Assembly: GCA_038525525.1 (NCBI GenBank)
Contig: JBCBHO010000001.1
Location: forward strand, 682,001-746,000
Source: Shimia_B sp038525525
GTDB taxonomy: Bacteria; Pseudomonadota; Alphaproteobacteria; Rhodobacterales; Rhodobacteraceae
DNA length: 64,000 nucleotides
Reading direction: 5' to 3'
Below, piece after piece: positions 15,559 through 24,005 of the stretch. The position numbers and the translations under genes were made by a program. The notes under the pieces are model-generated. The model was not told the origin of the DNA. It worked only from the letters and a program-made list of their open reading frames with translations, and did no database searches. Position 1 is the stretch's first letter, and every line of letters begins with the position of its first letter.

Positions 15559-16797
15559 ATGAGCAGCGTGATGTTACAACCCGAACCACAGCCCTTGGTG
15601 GCGTGCACGATCAGTCGTGATGTCCAGAACTTCGATCTTCTGATCGAGGACATGGAGACGGCCCTGGGCGAACGGTGGGGAGATCTCGGATTCACCGAGG
15701 CCCTCGCCTTCTTTGAACAACCCGACGCGGAAGCGCTCGAATTCGTGGCCATCGCGCTCGACGAGCAGGACCAGGAACAACTCCACGTCATCACCGATAT
15801 CGTGATGTCGGCGGCCACGAAGGGGATCAAGACGATCCTCGTGGCAGAGGATCTCTCCACGGCGACGCTCCACCAGCTGCTCCGGAACGGCGCCAACGAG
15901 TTCATCCCCTACCCGCTTCCGGAAGGCGAGCTGGCCCATGCCATCGAACGCCTCAAGCAACCGGAGCCCGAGGCCCTGCCGCCCGAAGAAATGCGCAACA
16001 CGCTCAAGGCCACCGGTGACCGGCAGGCGGCGATCTTCGCCGTGCACGGGATCGCCGGCGGCTCCGGCTCCTCGACGCTGGCCACGAACCTCGCCTGGGA
16101 GCTTGCCAACATCGACAAGAAGAACCCGCCGCGGGTCTGCCTGATCGATCTCGATCTGCAATTCGGCAGCGCGTCGACCTTCCTCGACCTGCCCCGCCGG
16201 GACGCGGTCCTCGAGATGCTGCAGGACACCGAGAGCATGGACAGCGAAAGCTTCATGGCCGCGCTTCTGACGTACCATGACCGGCTCCATGTCCTGACGG
16301 CGCCCTCCGACATGGTGCCGCTCGACCTGATCACGCCCGAGGACATAGAGCGCATCATGGACATGGCGGCGGCCAACTTCGACTACATCATCGTCGACAT
16401 GCCGAGCTCCCTCGTGAGCTGGACCGAGACGGTGCTGACCTTTGCCCATGTCTACTTCTGCACGCTCGAGCTCGATATGCGCTCGGCTCAGAATGCGATG
16501 CGCCTCAAGAAGGCCCTCCAGGCGGAGGAATTGCCCTTCGAGAAGATCCGCTTCGCGCTCAACCATGCGCCGAAGATGATGGATCTCGCAGGCAAGGCAC
16601 GGATCAAGCGCATGTGCGAGAGCCTGAGCATCTCCATCGACATCCAGCTCCCAGACGGCGGGGCCCAGGTCACCCAGGCGGGCGACCACGGGGTGCCGCT
16701 TGCGGAAGCGGCGGGCAAGAGCCCGCTCCGCAAAGAGATCCAGAAACTCGCCGCGTCGCTCCACGACATCAACCAATCCGACGCCGAGGCGGCGTAG
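15559..16797 (+). CDS. cpaE: pilus assembly ATPase-like protein CpaE
   Basis: A 412-aa protein with an N-terminal receiver-like domain (about 1–130) and a MinD/ParA-like domain. The P-loop region reads HGIAGGSGSSTLATNLA, where the usual Lys is replaced, a known peculiarity of CpaE/TadZ proteins rather than decay; LIDLDLQFGSAS and YIIVDMPSSL follow. TadZ/CpaE localises the pilus machine to the pole or assembly site. ATG 15559 is used instead of an upstream start in the leader. It leads the inner-membrane part of the locus. Confidence 0.92.
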   Translation: MSSVMLQPEPQPLVACTISRDVQNFDLLIEDMETALGERWGDLGFTEALAFFEQPDAEALEFVAIALDEQDQEQLHVITDIVMSAATKGIKTILVAEDLSTATLHQLLRNGANEFIPYPLPEGELAHAIERLKQPEPEALPPEEMRNTLKATGDRQAAIFAVHGIAGGSGSSTLATNLAWELANIDKKNPPRVCLIDLDLQFGSASTFLDLPRRDAVLEMLQDTESMDSESFMAALLTYHDRLHVLTAPSDMVPLDLITPEDIERIMDMAAANFDYIIVDMPSSLVSWTETVLTFAHVYFCTLELDMRSAQNAMRLKKALQAEELPFEKIRFALNHAPKMMDLAGKARIKRMCESLSISIDIQLPDGGAQVTQAGDHGVPLAEAAGKSPLRKEIQKLAASLHDINQSDAEAA

Positions 16798-16816
16798 GGC
16801 TCCAGGAGGCACTACC

Positions 16817-18280
16817 ATGTTCTCGCGTTACAAGAAGGACGACAAAGGGGACGCCGTCCCCGCTGCCGTGGCCGCGAAAGCGCCGGCCGCCAAGGCGCCT
16901 GAGCCGCGCCCGACGACGAAATCCGTCGTCGAGGCCCAGCGCAAGGTCCGCAAGGAGCAGCCCAAGAAATCGGCCCAGGCCGCGCCGATCGACAAGGAAG
17001 CGCGCCGCAAGGAGCGCCTTTCCGAGATCAAGCTCGAGCTGCACAAGTCGCTCCTCGACAACCTCAATCTCGCCGCCATCGAGACGGCGACCGAGAACGA
17101 TCTGCGTCAAGAAATCCAAGCCATCGTGAGCGAAAGCCTCACAGAGATGGAGGTCGTGCTCAACCGCGAAGAGCGGCAGACGCTGAACCAGGATCTCTAC
17201 GACGAGGTGAAGGGGCTCGGCCCAATCGAGCCGCTCCTGAAGGACGAGGACGTCAACGATATCCTCATCAACGGTCCGAAGCAGATCTTCGTGGAGCGCA
17301 AGGGCAAGCTCGCGCTCTCCGACATCACCTTCAAGGACGAACGCCACCTCCTGCGCATCATCGACAAGATCGTGAGCGCCGTGGGCCGCCGCGTCGATGA
17401 ATCGAACCCCTACGTGGACGCCCGTCTGCAGGACGGCTCGCGCTTCAACGCGATGGTGCCGCCGGTGGCCGTGGACGGCTCGCTCGTCTCCATTCGTAAG
17501 TTCAAGAAGGACAAGCTGGCGATCAACGACCTCGTCACCTTCGGTGCCTTCACAGAGGAGATGGCCGCCTATCTCGAGGCTGCCGTCGCCACCCGGCTCA
17601 ACGTGATCGTCTCGGGCGGCACGGGTTCGGGTAAGACGACCACGCTCAATGCGCTCTCGTCCTTCATCGATGACAGCGAGCGGATCCTCACGATCGAGGA
17701 CACCGCCGAACTTCAGCTCCAGCAGACCCATGTGGGCCGCATGGAAAGCCGCCCCGCCAACGTCGAAGGCAAGGGCGCGGTGACCCAGCGAGACTGTCTG
17801 AGAAACGCGCTGCGGATGCGTCCCGACCGCATCATCGTAGGTGAGACGCGGGGCGAGGAGGTCATCGACATGCTCCAAGCCATGAACACGGGCCACGACG
17901 GATCGATGACGACGATCCACGCCAACTCCGCCCGCGACGGCGTGAGCCGTCTGGAAAACATGGTCGCCATGGCTGGCATCGAGATGCCGATCAAGGCCGT
18001 GCGCTCCCAGATCGCCTCGGCCGTGAACCTTATCGTGCAGGCGTCGCGCCTCCAGGACGGTTCGCGCCGCATGGTCTCGATCACGGAAGTGACGGGCATG
18101 GAAGGCGACGTGATCTCCATGCAGGAGATCTTCCGCTACCAGCGCACCGGGCTCACGCCCGACAACAAGATCATCGGCCACTTCACGGCCACCGGTGTGC
18201 GCTCGCACTATTCCGAGCGCTTCAAGATGTGGGGCTACGACCTGCCGCCGTCTCTCTTTGAACCAGTTGTTGCAGGATAA
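16817..18280 (+). CDS. cpaF: pilus assembly ATPase CpaF/TadA
   Basis: A 487-aa secretion ATPase that powers Flp pilus assembly. It has a variable N-terminus rich in Lys and Ala (1–60), then the CpaF domain. Walker A is GGTGSGKTT (267–275), with the Asp box DTAELQL, LRMRPDRIIVGETRGEE and the His box TGHDGSMTTIHANS. ATG 16817 has CAGGAGGCAC upstream; longer readings run into cpaE. The tadB gene starts 5 bases after the stop, so they are coupled. Confidence 0.96.
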   Translation: MFSRYKKDDKGDAVPAAVAAKAPAAKAPEPRPTTKSVVEAQRKVRKEQPKKSAQAAPIDKEARRKERLSEIKLELHKSLLDNLNLAAIETATENDLRQEIQAIVSESLTEMEVVLNREERQTLNQDLYDEVKGLGPIEPLLKDEDVNDILINGPKQIFVERKGKLALSDITFKDERHLLRIIDKIVSAVGRRVDESNPYVDARLQDGSRFNAMVPPVAVDGSLVSIRKFKKDKLAINDLVTFGAFTEEMAAYLEAAVATRLNVIVSGGTGSGKTTTLNALSSFIDDSERILTIEDTAELQLQQTHVGRMESRPANVEGKGAVTQRDCLRNALRMRPDRIIVGETRGEEVIDMLQAMNTGHDGSMTTIHANSARDGVSRLENMVAMAGIEMPIKAVRSQIASAVNLIVQASRLQDGSRRMVSITEVTGMEGDVISMQEIFRYQRTGLTPDNKIIGHFTATGVRSHYSERFKMWGYDLPPSLFEPVVAG

Positions 18281-18285
18281 AGCCC

Positions 18286-19254
18286 ATGTCCATCGGTATC
18301 GAACCGTTCATCTATGGCCTGATCTTCGTGGGCGTGCTCGTCCTCGTGGAGGGGCTTTATCTCACCGCCTTCGGCAAATCGATCTCGCTCAACAACAAGA
18401 TCAACCGCCGTCTCGACATGATGAAGAACGGCGCGGGCCGCGAGGACGTGATGGAGCAACTCCGAAAGGAGATGAACCAGCACATCGCCGCACGGAAGAT
18501 GCCGCTCTACTCGCTTTTGGCTGACAAAGCGCAAAAGGGCGGGATCGCATTCACCCCCTCCCAGCTCGTCATGGTGATGGGCCTTTTGTGCGTCGTGGCC
18601 TTCATCGGGCTCACGGTGGGCACGGCCACGGATCTGCCGATCCGCATCGGTGCGGCCCTCGTCATCGGCGTGGGCGGCGTGTTCCTTTGGGTGTCGAACA
18701 AGGCCAAGAAGCGCATGGCGCTCATCGAGGAGCAGCTTCCGGACGCGGTCGAGCTCATGGTGCGTAGCTTGCGCGTCGGTCACCCGTTCTCCTCGGCGCT
18801 CACGATCGTGGCCAAGGAGGTCCCCGATCCGCTCGCGTCCGAATTCGGCGTCATCTCCGACGAAAGCGCCTATGGCCGCGACGTGGGCGAAGCGCTCAAG
18901 CACATGGCCGAGCGCCTCGACATGCAGGACCTGCGCTTTCTCGCGGTGGCCGTGACGATCCAGCAGACCTCCGGTGGTAACCTCGCCGAAGTGCTCGCGG
19001 GCCTCGCCAAGGTGATCCGCTCCCGCTTCAAGCTCTTCCGCCGCGTGAAGGCGATCACGGCCGAGGCGAAATGGTCGGGCAAGTTCCTCTCGGGCTTCCC
19101 GTTCCTCGCGCTCATCATGATCAACATCATTCAGCCCAACTACTACGACGAAGTCATGGAGAAGCCCGTCTTCATCCCTGCCTGTCTCGTGGTGGCCGGC
19201 TTCCTCGTCGCCAACCTGTTCGTGATGAAGAACCTCACGAACATCAAAGTGTAA
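18286..19254 (+). CDS. tadB: Flp pilus inner-membrane platform protein TadB
   Basis: A 322-aa GspF-type platform protein. N-terminal and central hydrophobic segments flank the T2SSF domain (QLPDAVELMVRSLRVGHPFSSAL, TIQQTSGGNLAEVLAGLAKVIR), and a C-terminal pair of transmembrane segments ends the protein. TadB pairs with TadC to couple the CpaF motor to pilin extraction. It starts 5 bases after cpaF and stops 15 bases before tadC. Confidence 0.94.
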   Translation: MSIGIEPFIYGLIFVGVLVLVEGLYLTAFGKSISLNNKINRRLDMMKNGAGREDVMEQLRKEMNQHIAARKMPLYSLLADKAQKGGIAFTPSQLVMVMGLLCVVAFIGLTVGTATDLPIRIGAALVIGVGGVFLWVSNKAKKRMALIEEQLPDAVELMVRSLRVGHPFSSALTIVAKEVPDPLASEFGVISDESAYGRDVGEALKHMAERLDMQDLRFLAVAVTIQQTSGGNLAEVLAGLAKVIRSRFKLFRRVKAITAEAKWSGKFLSGFPFLALIMINIIQPNYYDEVMEKPVFIPACLVVAGFLVANLFVMKNLTNIKV

Positions 19255-19269
19255 GAAGGGCCAAGGCTT

Positions 19270-20253
19270 ATGGCTGCCATCACGGGTATCATCGAGTCCC
19301 TGGGTCCCTTCGGCCCGATCATCCTCCTTGGCGTGGGCGGGTCGATCCTTGTCCTGGCCGCAATCATCATGATCATGCGCCAGCCCGAGGACCCCTATTC
19401 GAAACTGTCGAAGTCCTCAAAGCCCCAGAAAGGCCCGAAGAAGGACGCCCTGCGCTACGGGTCGAGCAACGACAAGCTTCAGAAATACTCGCAGTTCCTC
19501 GAACCGCAGGACGCCGAAGAATTCTCGGCCGTCAAACTGCGCCTGACGCAGGCGGGCTACCGCGGCAAGAATGCGGTGCGCATCTACCACTTCGCGCAAT
19601 TCGCGCTCGGCACGCTGCTTCTCGTGCTCGGTGCGATCTTCGTGATCGTGCAGAACGCCACGCAGGAAGAGGTGACCATCCAGCAGATGCTCATTACCGG
19701 TCTTCTGCCGGGCATTGTTGGCTACCTGATCCCGAAATACTGGGTCACCAAGCGTCTTCAGGCGCGACAGGAAGAGATAGAGAACGGCTTTCCTGACGCG
19801 CTCGACATGATGCTCGTCTGCGTGGAAGCCGGCCAGTCCCTCGACCAGTCCATCATCCGCGTGAGCCGCGAGATCGCCGCGGGTTTCCCCGCGCTGGCCG
19901 AGGAATTCGCCATCGTGGCTCACGAGATGAAGGCCGGTAAAGACAAGACCACCGTCCTCAAGGACATGTCCGAACGCGCGGGCGTGGGCGATGTGGGCTC
20001 GTTCGTGACCGTTCTCATCCAATCGCAGCAATTCGGTACATCCATCGCAGAGGCGCTCCGCGTCTACGCCGCGGAAATGCGTGACAAACGGGTGATGCGC
20101 GCCGAGGAAAAAGCGAATAAACTGCCGACCAAAATGACACTGGCAACGATGATGCTCACCGTGCCGCCACTGCTCATCATTCTGATCGGCCCCTCGGTCT
20201 ACGAGATCTACGAGATGCTTCAGAATGGCGGCGCCGGGGTACGGCAGTACTGA
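19270..20253 (+). CDS. tadC: Flp pilus inner-membrane platform protein TadC
   Basis: A 327-aa partner of TadB. An N-terminal hydrophobic segment (GPIILLGVGGSILVLAAIIM) is followed by two further segments and the T2SSF domain (FPDALDMMLVCVEAGQSLDQ, VTVLIQSQQFGTSIAEALRV, RAEEKANKLPTKMTLA). The C-terminal transmembrane segment contains TVPPLLIILIGPSVYEIYEM. It forms one transcription unit with tadB and the lipoprotein genes downstream. Confidence 0.94.
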   Translation: MAAITGIIESLGPFGPIILLGVGGSILVLAAIIMIMRQPEDPYSKLSKSSKPQKGPKKDALRYGSSNDKLQKYSQFLEPQDAEEFSAVKLRLTQAGYRGKNAVRIYHFAQFALGTLLLVLGAIFVIVQNATQEEVTIQQMLITGLLPGIVGYLIPKYWVTKRLQARQEEIENGFPDALDMMLVCVEAGQSLDQSIIRVSREIAAGFPALAEEFAIVAHEMKAGKDKTTVLKDMSERAGVGDVGSFVTVLIQSQQFGTSIAEALRVYAAEMRDKRVMRAEEKANKLPTKMTLATMMLTVPPLLIILIGPSVYEIYEMLQNGGAGVRQY

Positions 20254-20263
20254 GCAGGAGCAG

Positions 20264-20821
20264 ATGAAACACATAGCCGCCCTTTGCGCGCTCCTTTTGA
20301 CGGCCGCCTGTTCATCGGGCGGCCTCATCGCGCCTGAAGAAAGCCCCTTTGCCCCCTACCCCGCGGCAAACGGAGAACGCGCGATCTCGGAGATGGAACT
20401 GGGCCACCGCCTCATGGCCGCCGATGAGTACGAGCTTGCGCTGCGAGCGTTCACGCGGGCCGCGGGCGAGGAAGGGCTTACCCCCGACGTGCTCCTCGCG
20501 CTCGGCTCCGCCAATCTGGGCCTCGGCCGCCTCGGACAGGCAGAACGCCAGCTCCGTCAGGCACGATCGAAGGACGAAACCTCGCCCGACATCGCCAATA
20601 ACCTTGGCGTCGTACTCATGGAGCGCGGCAAAACTGTTGAAGCCGCGCAACTCTTTCGCGCGGCCTTCGCGCTCGACAGCGGAAACAGCGTCGAGATTCG
20701 CGATAACCTGCGCAAAGCGCTCGCAAAAATGGACGACCCGCGCTATAACGTGGGCGAAGAAGAGGCCTTTCAATTGGTCCGTCGGGGCAGCGCAGATTAC
20801 CTGATCACCGACAACCCGTAG
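20264..20821 (+). CDS. TPR lipoprotein (TadD-like)
   Basis: A 185-aa lipoprotein with lipobox LLLTAAC at residue ~14 and TPR-like repeats (LGHRLMAADEYELALRAFTR, DIANNLGVVLMERGKTVEAA, LFRAAFALD). ATG 20264 with AGCAGGAGC upstream is used; the frame upstream overlaps tadC and lacks a signal. TadD proteins act as pilotins or chaperones for the secretin. This is the first of two adjacent TPR lipoproteins; which one is the functional TadD is not clear. Confidence 0.85.
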   Translation: MKHIAALCALLLTAACSSGGLIAPEESPFAPYPAANGERAISEMELGHRLMAADEYELALRAFTRAAGEEGLTPDVLLALGSANLGLGRLGQAERQLRQARSKDETSPDIANNLGVVLMERGKTVEAAQLFRAAFALDSGNSVEIRDNLRKALAKMDDPRYNVGEEEAFQLVRRGSADYLITDNP

Positions 20822-20912
20822 AATGCGAGGCCCGCGCCCGCCAACGAGGCGCACGGATTGAGGTTCCTGACGGGGGCAGAGACGCCCGCGGGACAAGAGC
20901 AGGAGAATGCCG

Positions 20913-21767
20913 ATGCGTCGGATTGCGATGGCCGTGGTGCCCTTTGCCCTCTTGGTTTCGGGCTGCGAAAGCCTGCAAGGCGGGACAGAAGTCGAACGGG
21001 CCATGAAGGCCGTCAACGTCATCGACGAAAACAATCTCAACGACGTCATGCTCACCGTCGCCGACCCCAATGAGGGTGTCGATTACTTCGCACGCGCGCT
21101 CCGCGAGGAGCCTGACCGGCTCGACCTCCAGCGCGGTCTTGCCACCTCGCTCACCCGCGCCAAGCGCGTCCGCGAGGCGCTCGACGCCTGGCAGGAGGTG
21201 GGCAAGCACCCCGATGCGACCTCGGAAGATCAGGTGGACCTCGCCGACGCCTACATCCGCAACGGCGAATGGCAGGAAGCGCAGGCGACGCTGAACGCGG
21301 TGCCGCCGACCTTCGAGACCTACAAGCGCTACCGCCTCGAGGCCATGGTCGCAGACAGCAACCAGGATTGGGATAAGGCAGACAGCTTCTACGAGACGGC
21401 CGCCGGCCTCACGACCAAGCCCTCGAGCGTGCTCAACAACTGGGGCTATTCCAAGCTCACGCGGGGCGATTTCGCGGACGCGGAAGTGCTTTTTACCGAT
21501 GCGATCCGGCAGGACCCTTCGCTCTTCACGGCCAAGAACAACCTCGTCCTGGCCCGCGGGGCGCAGCGCAAATACGACCTGCCCGTCGTGCGCATGTCGC
21601 AGGTGGAGCGCGCGCAGCTCCTGCACACCATGGCACTGTCGGCCATCAAGCAGGGCGACGTGACCACCGGGCGCGGGCTTCTGCGCGAGGCCATCGACAC
21701 CCATCCGCAGCACTTCGAGGCCGCGGTCCGCTCGCTTCGCGCGCTTGAAGCGAACGTCACGAACTAG
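20913..21767 (+). CDS. tadD: TPR lipoprotein (TadD-like)
   Basis: A 284-aa lipoprotein (lipobox LLVSGC) with several TPR units (YFARALREEPDRLDLQRGLA, DLADAYIRNGEWQEAQATLN, NNWGYSKLTRGDFADAEVLF). ATG 20913 is preferred over 20907 because AGGAG at 20901–20905 is 7 bases away. The length and NNWGYSKLTRGD segment match tad-associated TadD proteins better than the previous gene does. It ends 2 bases before the prepilin peptidase gene. Confidence 0.87.
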   Translation: MRRIAMAVVPFALLVSGCESLQGGTEVERAMKAVNVIDENNLNDVMLTVADPNEGVDYFARALREEPDRLDLQRGLATSLTRAKRVREALDAWQEVGKHPDATSEDQVDLADAYIRNGEWQEAQATLNAVPPTFETYKRYRLEAMVADSNQDWDKADSFYETAAGLTTKPSSVLNNWGYSKLTRGDFADAEVLFTDAIRQDPSLFTAKNNLVLARGAQRKYDLPVVRMSQVERAQLLHTMALSAIKQGDVTTGRGLLREAIDTHPQHFEAAVRSLRALEANVTN

Positions 21768-21769
21768 GC

Positions 21770-22294
21770 ATGGTTATCCCCCCATGGGAGCTCTTCGCGC
21801 TCCTTGACCCCGCTTACCCGCCGTTTGCCGCGCTGGTCTTTCTCGTCATGGCCGTGCCCGTCTGGCTTTACATGGCGTGGGATGACATGGCGAAGCTCAA
21901 AATCCGCAACGGTCTCGTGCTCTTTGTCTTCGGGGTGTTCGTGGTACTCGGGCCGCTTTTGCTGCCTCTGGATGTCTATTTCTGGCAGCTCGTGCAGGCC
22001 GCCATCGTCTTCGTCGCGATCCTCGTGCTCTACGCCGCGGGCACCATGGGGGGCGGCGACGCCAAGTTTATCGCCGCATCGAGCCCTTATTTCATGCGCG
22101 AAGACACGACGCTCATCATCGTCCTTTTCACGGCCTGCGCCATCGCCGCCATCGTCACCCACCGCCTCGCGCGCCGTCTTGGCGCCCAAAGCGCAGTGCC
22201 CGACTGGGCGTCTTGGACATCCGGCAAGCGCTTCCCGCTCGGCTTCGCCCTCGGCGGGGTCCTGTCGATCTACCTCGCGCTCGCCGCGTTCTAG
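21770..22294 (+). CDS. cpaA: prepilin peptidase CpaA/TadV
   Basis: A 174-aa membrane aspartic protease of family A24 that cleaves the Flp prepilins after Gly. The two catalytic aspartates are in AWDDMAKLKIRN (first) and GGGDAKFIA (the GxGD motif). Five to six hydrophobic segments are visible. It is the last gene of the plus-strand tad unit. Its stop overlaps by 4 bases with the end of the convergent GT-C-like gene. Confidence 0.93.
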   Translation: MVIPPWELFALLDPAYPPFAALVFLVMAVPVWLYMAWDDMAKLKIRNGLVLFVFGVFVVLGPLLLPLDVYFWQLVQAAIVFVAILVLYAAGTMGGGDAKFIAASSPYFMREDTTLIIVLFTACAIAAIVTHRLARRLGAQSAVPDWASWTSGKRFPLGFALGGVLSIYLALAAF

Positions 22295-23889
22295 CGCGCG
22301 TAAAGCACGTAGAGCGGGCGATCGGCGACCTGCGTGAGCTCCGCGTCTTCCAGCGTCTCGGCGATCTGGGCAAAGCTCTCGCTCCGCACCGGGCAGGTGG
22401 GCAACAGCACGAACTCCGCCGACCCAAAGCCTGGCAGCCCATCATAATGCCACGGAGCGCCGCCCTCGAGCGGAGGGTGCGCGCCGAACAGCCAAAGCGG
22501 ATTGAGAATATCCATCATGAAGATCGGTGCGCCCTGCGCGAGGCCCTGCGCGGCGAGATCCTGCGCGATGCTGGCGAAATAGGCGGCGCTCCCGCTGGCG
22601 GCGCAGCGCTCCCATGTCCGGCCCTTGAAGACGACCGTCTCGGCGATCTCGGCGCCCTCTTCGCCGGTGTCTTCCGCGGTGAGCACGGGCGCCGCGCCAC
22701 GGCCGAGCGCCGTCTCGGCATTGAGGATGTTGGCGCGCTGACCGAGGAAGACGAGGTCCTGGTGGAGATCGCTGCCCATGAGTGCCGGCACGTAACGATC
22801 CCGGTCGATGAAAGCATGCCGGAACGGGCTCATGCCGAGATTGACGACACTCGAGGCAATCATGGCCGCCAGCGCCACCGCGCCCAGCGTCACGATCCGC
22901 TCGGGCCGTTCTTCCTGCAGCTGCCCGGCCCAGACGCCGAGCAGAAGCGCGAGAAATGCGAGCCAGATCGGATCGTTACCGAAGTTCTGGTAGGTGATGT
23001 AGGTCCCCGCCACGAAGAACATGAGCGTGAAGAGCCCCTCGCTCTCGAAGCCCGCCCGGCGTAGCGTCATGAGCATGAAAAAGGCCACGACCGTCCCGGC
23101 GACGTAGCCCGCCCCGACGATGAGCTGCGTGAGCGGCAGCCCCGGCTGCGGGCGCACCTCGGAGCCCGCGACGGCCAAGAGGTCACCCAGATAGGCCAGC
23201 CAGTACTCGACTCCAAGCACGGCCGTGAGACCGGCGGCGACGGCGAGCCCGGTGGCAAGCCCGATCGCGAGCACCATCCGCTGACCGGTCAGGATCGCCA
23301 TGATGATCACGATGGGCGCGATGGCGGCGAAATAGGTGACCTTGATCATGAGGAGCGCGGCCATGCCGGCGCCCAGGATCACGCCTTCGAGCGCCGCGGG
23401 CCTGCCCTCGCTCGGGATCGCGACAATGGTGAGGACAAGAAACGTCATCCCCCACGCCCAGCGATTGTAGTGCATCGAGACCGAGACGGCGACGTCATCG
23501 GTCCCGTGCATGAGCGCCATGACGGTGACGATTGAGAGCGCGCCGAAGGCCAGCGCCCAGGGCCATGCCATGCGCGCCACAGCGACCCAGGTGGCCGCAA
23601 GCGCGAGGAGTGCCCCGAGGACGACCTGCGCCACGATGAAGGCCTGCCCCATGGACATGCCCGCCCCCACAAGGACCGAAATCGGCCAGAACGCGCCCGC
23701 CCCGATGGGCGTCATGAAATCGAGATGAGGGAGCTGCCCACGCGCCATTCGCTCCACGATATCAATGAGATGCATCGTATCGCCTTCGTGCTGGCTCACC
23801 GCCAGCCCGCCCGGCCAGAGGAGGGCCAGCGCCCATACGAGCCACAGCACAGAGACCGCGCCCAGCGCTTTCAGAGTTCCGCTCATCAT
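22291..23889 (-). CDS. polytopic membrane protein resembling a GT-C glycosyltransferase
   Basis: A 532-aa protein with about ten hydrophobic segments in the first 380 residues and a soluble C-terminal ~150 residues. After the first transmembrane helix, the first loop reads SQHEGDTMHLIDIVERMARG, with an E-x-D triad (35–37) of the type GT-C enzymes use as a modified DxD. The following QLPHLDFMTPIGAG is like the 'G-x-PY-x-DF' segment of GT-C families. Start 23889 has GGGAGAGGT upstream. GT-C enzymes use lipid-phosphate-linked sugars and act on the periplasmic side. I do not recognise an exact family; the acceptor is unknown. Confidence 0.65.
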   Translation of the reverse strand: MMSGTLKALGAVSVLWLVWALALLWPGGLAVSQHEGDTMHLIDIVERMARGQLPHLDFMTPIGAGAFWPISVLVGAGMSMGQAFIVAQVVLGALLALAATWVAVARMAWPWALAFGALSIVTVMALMHGTDDVAVSVSMHYNRWAWGMTFLVLTIVAIPSEGRPAALEGVILGAGMAALLMIKVTYFAAIAPIVIIMAILTGQRMVLAIGLATGLAVAAGLTAVLGVEYWLAYLGDLLAVAGSEVRPQPGLPLTQLIVGAGYVAGTVVAFFMLMTLRRAGFESEGLFTLMFFVAGTYITYQNFGNDPIWLAFLALLLGVWAGQLQEERPERIVTLGAVALAAMIASSVVNLGMSPFRHAFIDRDRYVPALMGSDLHQDLVFLGQRANILNAETALGRGAAPVLTAEDTGEEGAEIAETVVFKGRTWERCAASGSAAYFASIAQDLAAQGLAQGAPIFMMDILNPLWLFGAHPPLEGGAPWHYDGLPGFGSAEFVLLPTCPVRSESFAQIAETLEDAELTQVADRPLYVLYAR

Positions 23890-24005
23890 ACCTCTCCCGC
23901 TTCGTATCGCGCGGTTCGGTGCCACGATATCAGAGCAGTCATGCCCAAGAAATGCCGAACTTCCTCTCTACCCGGACAGGCAATCGATATTGAGGGTGGC
24001 TTCCG

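Noticed and set aside
16030..16110. CpaE as a broken ATPase (no Lys in the P-loop)
   Set aside because: Loss of the canonical Lys is a known trait of the CpaE/TadZ family and the frame is full-length; not a pseudogene.
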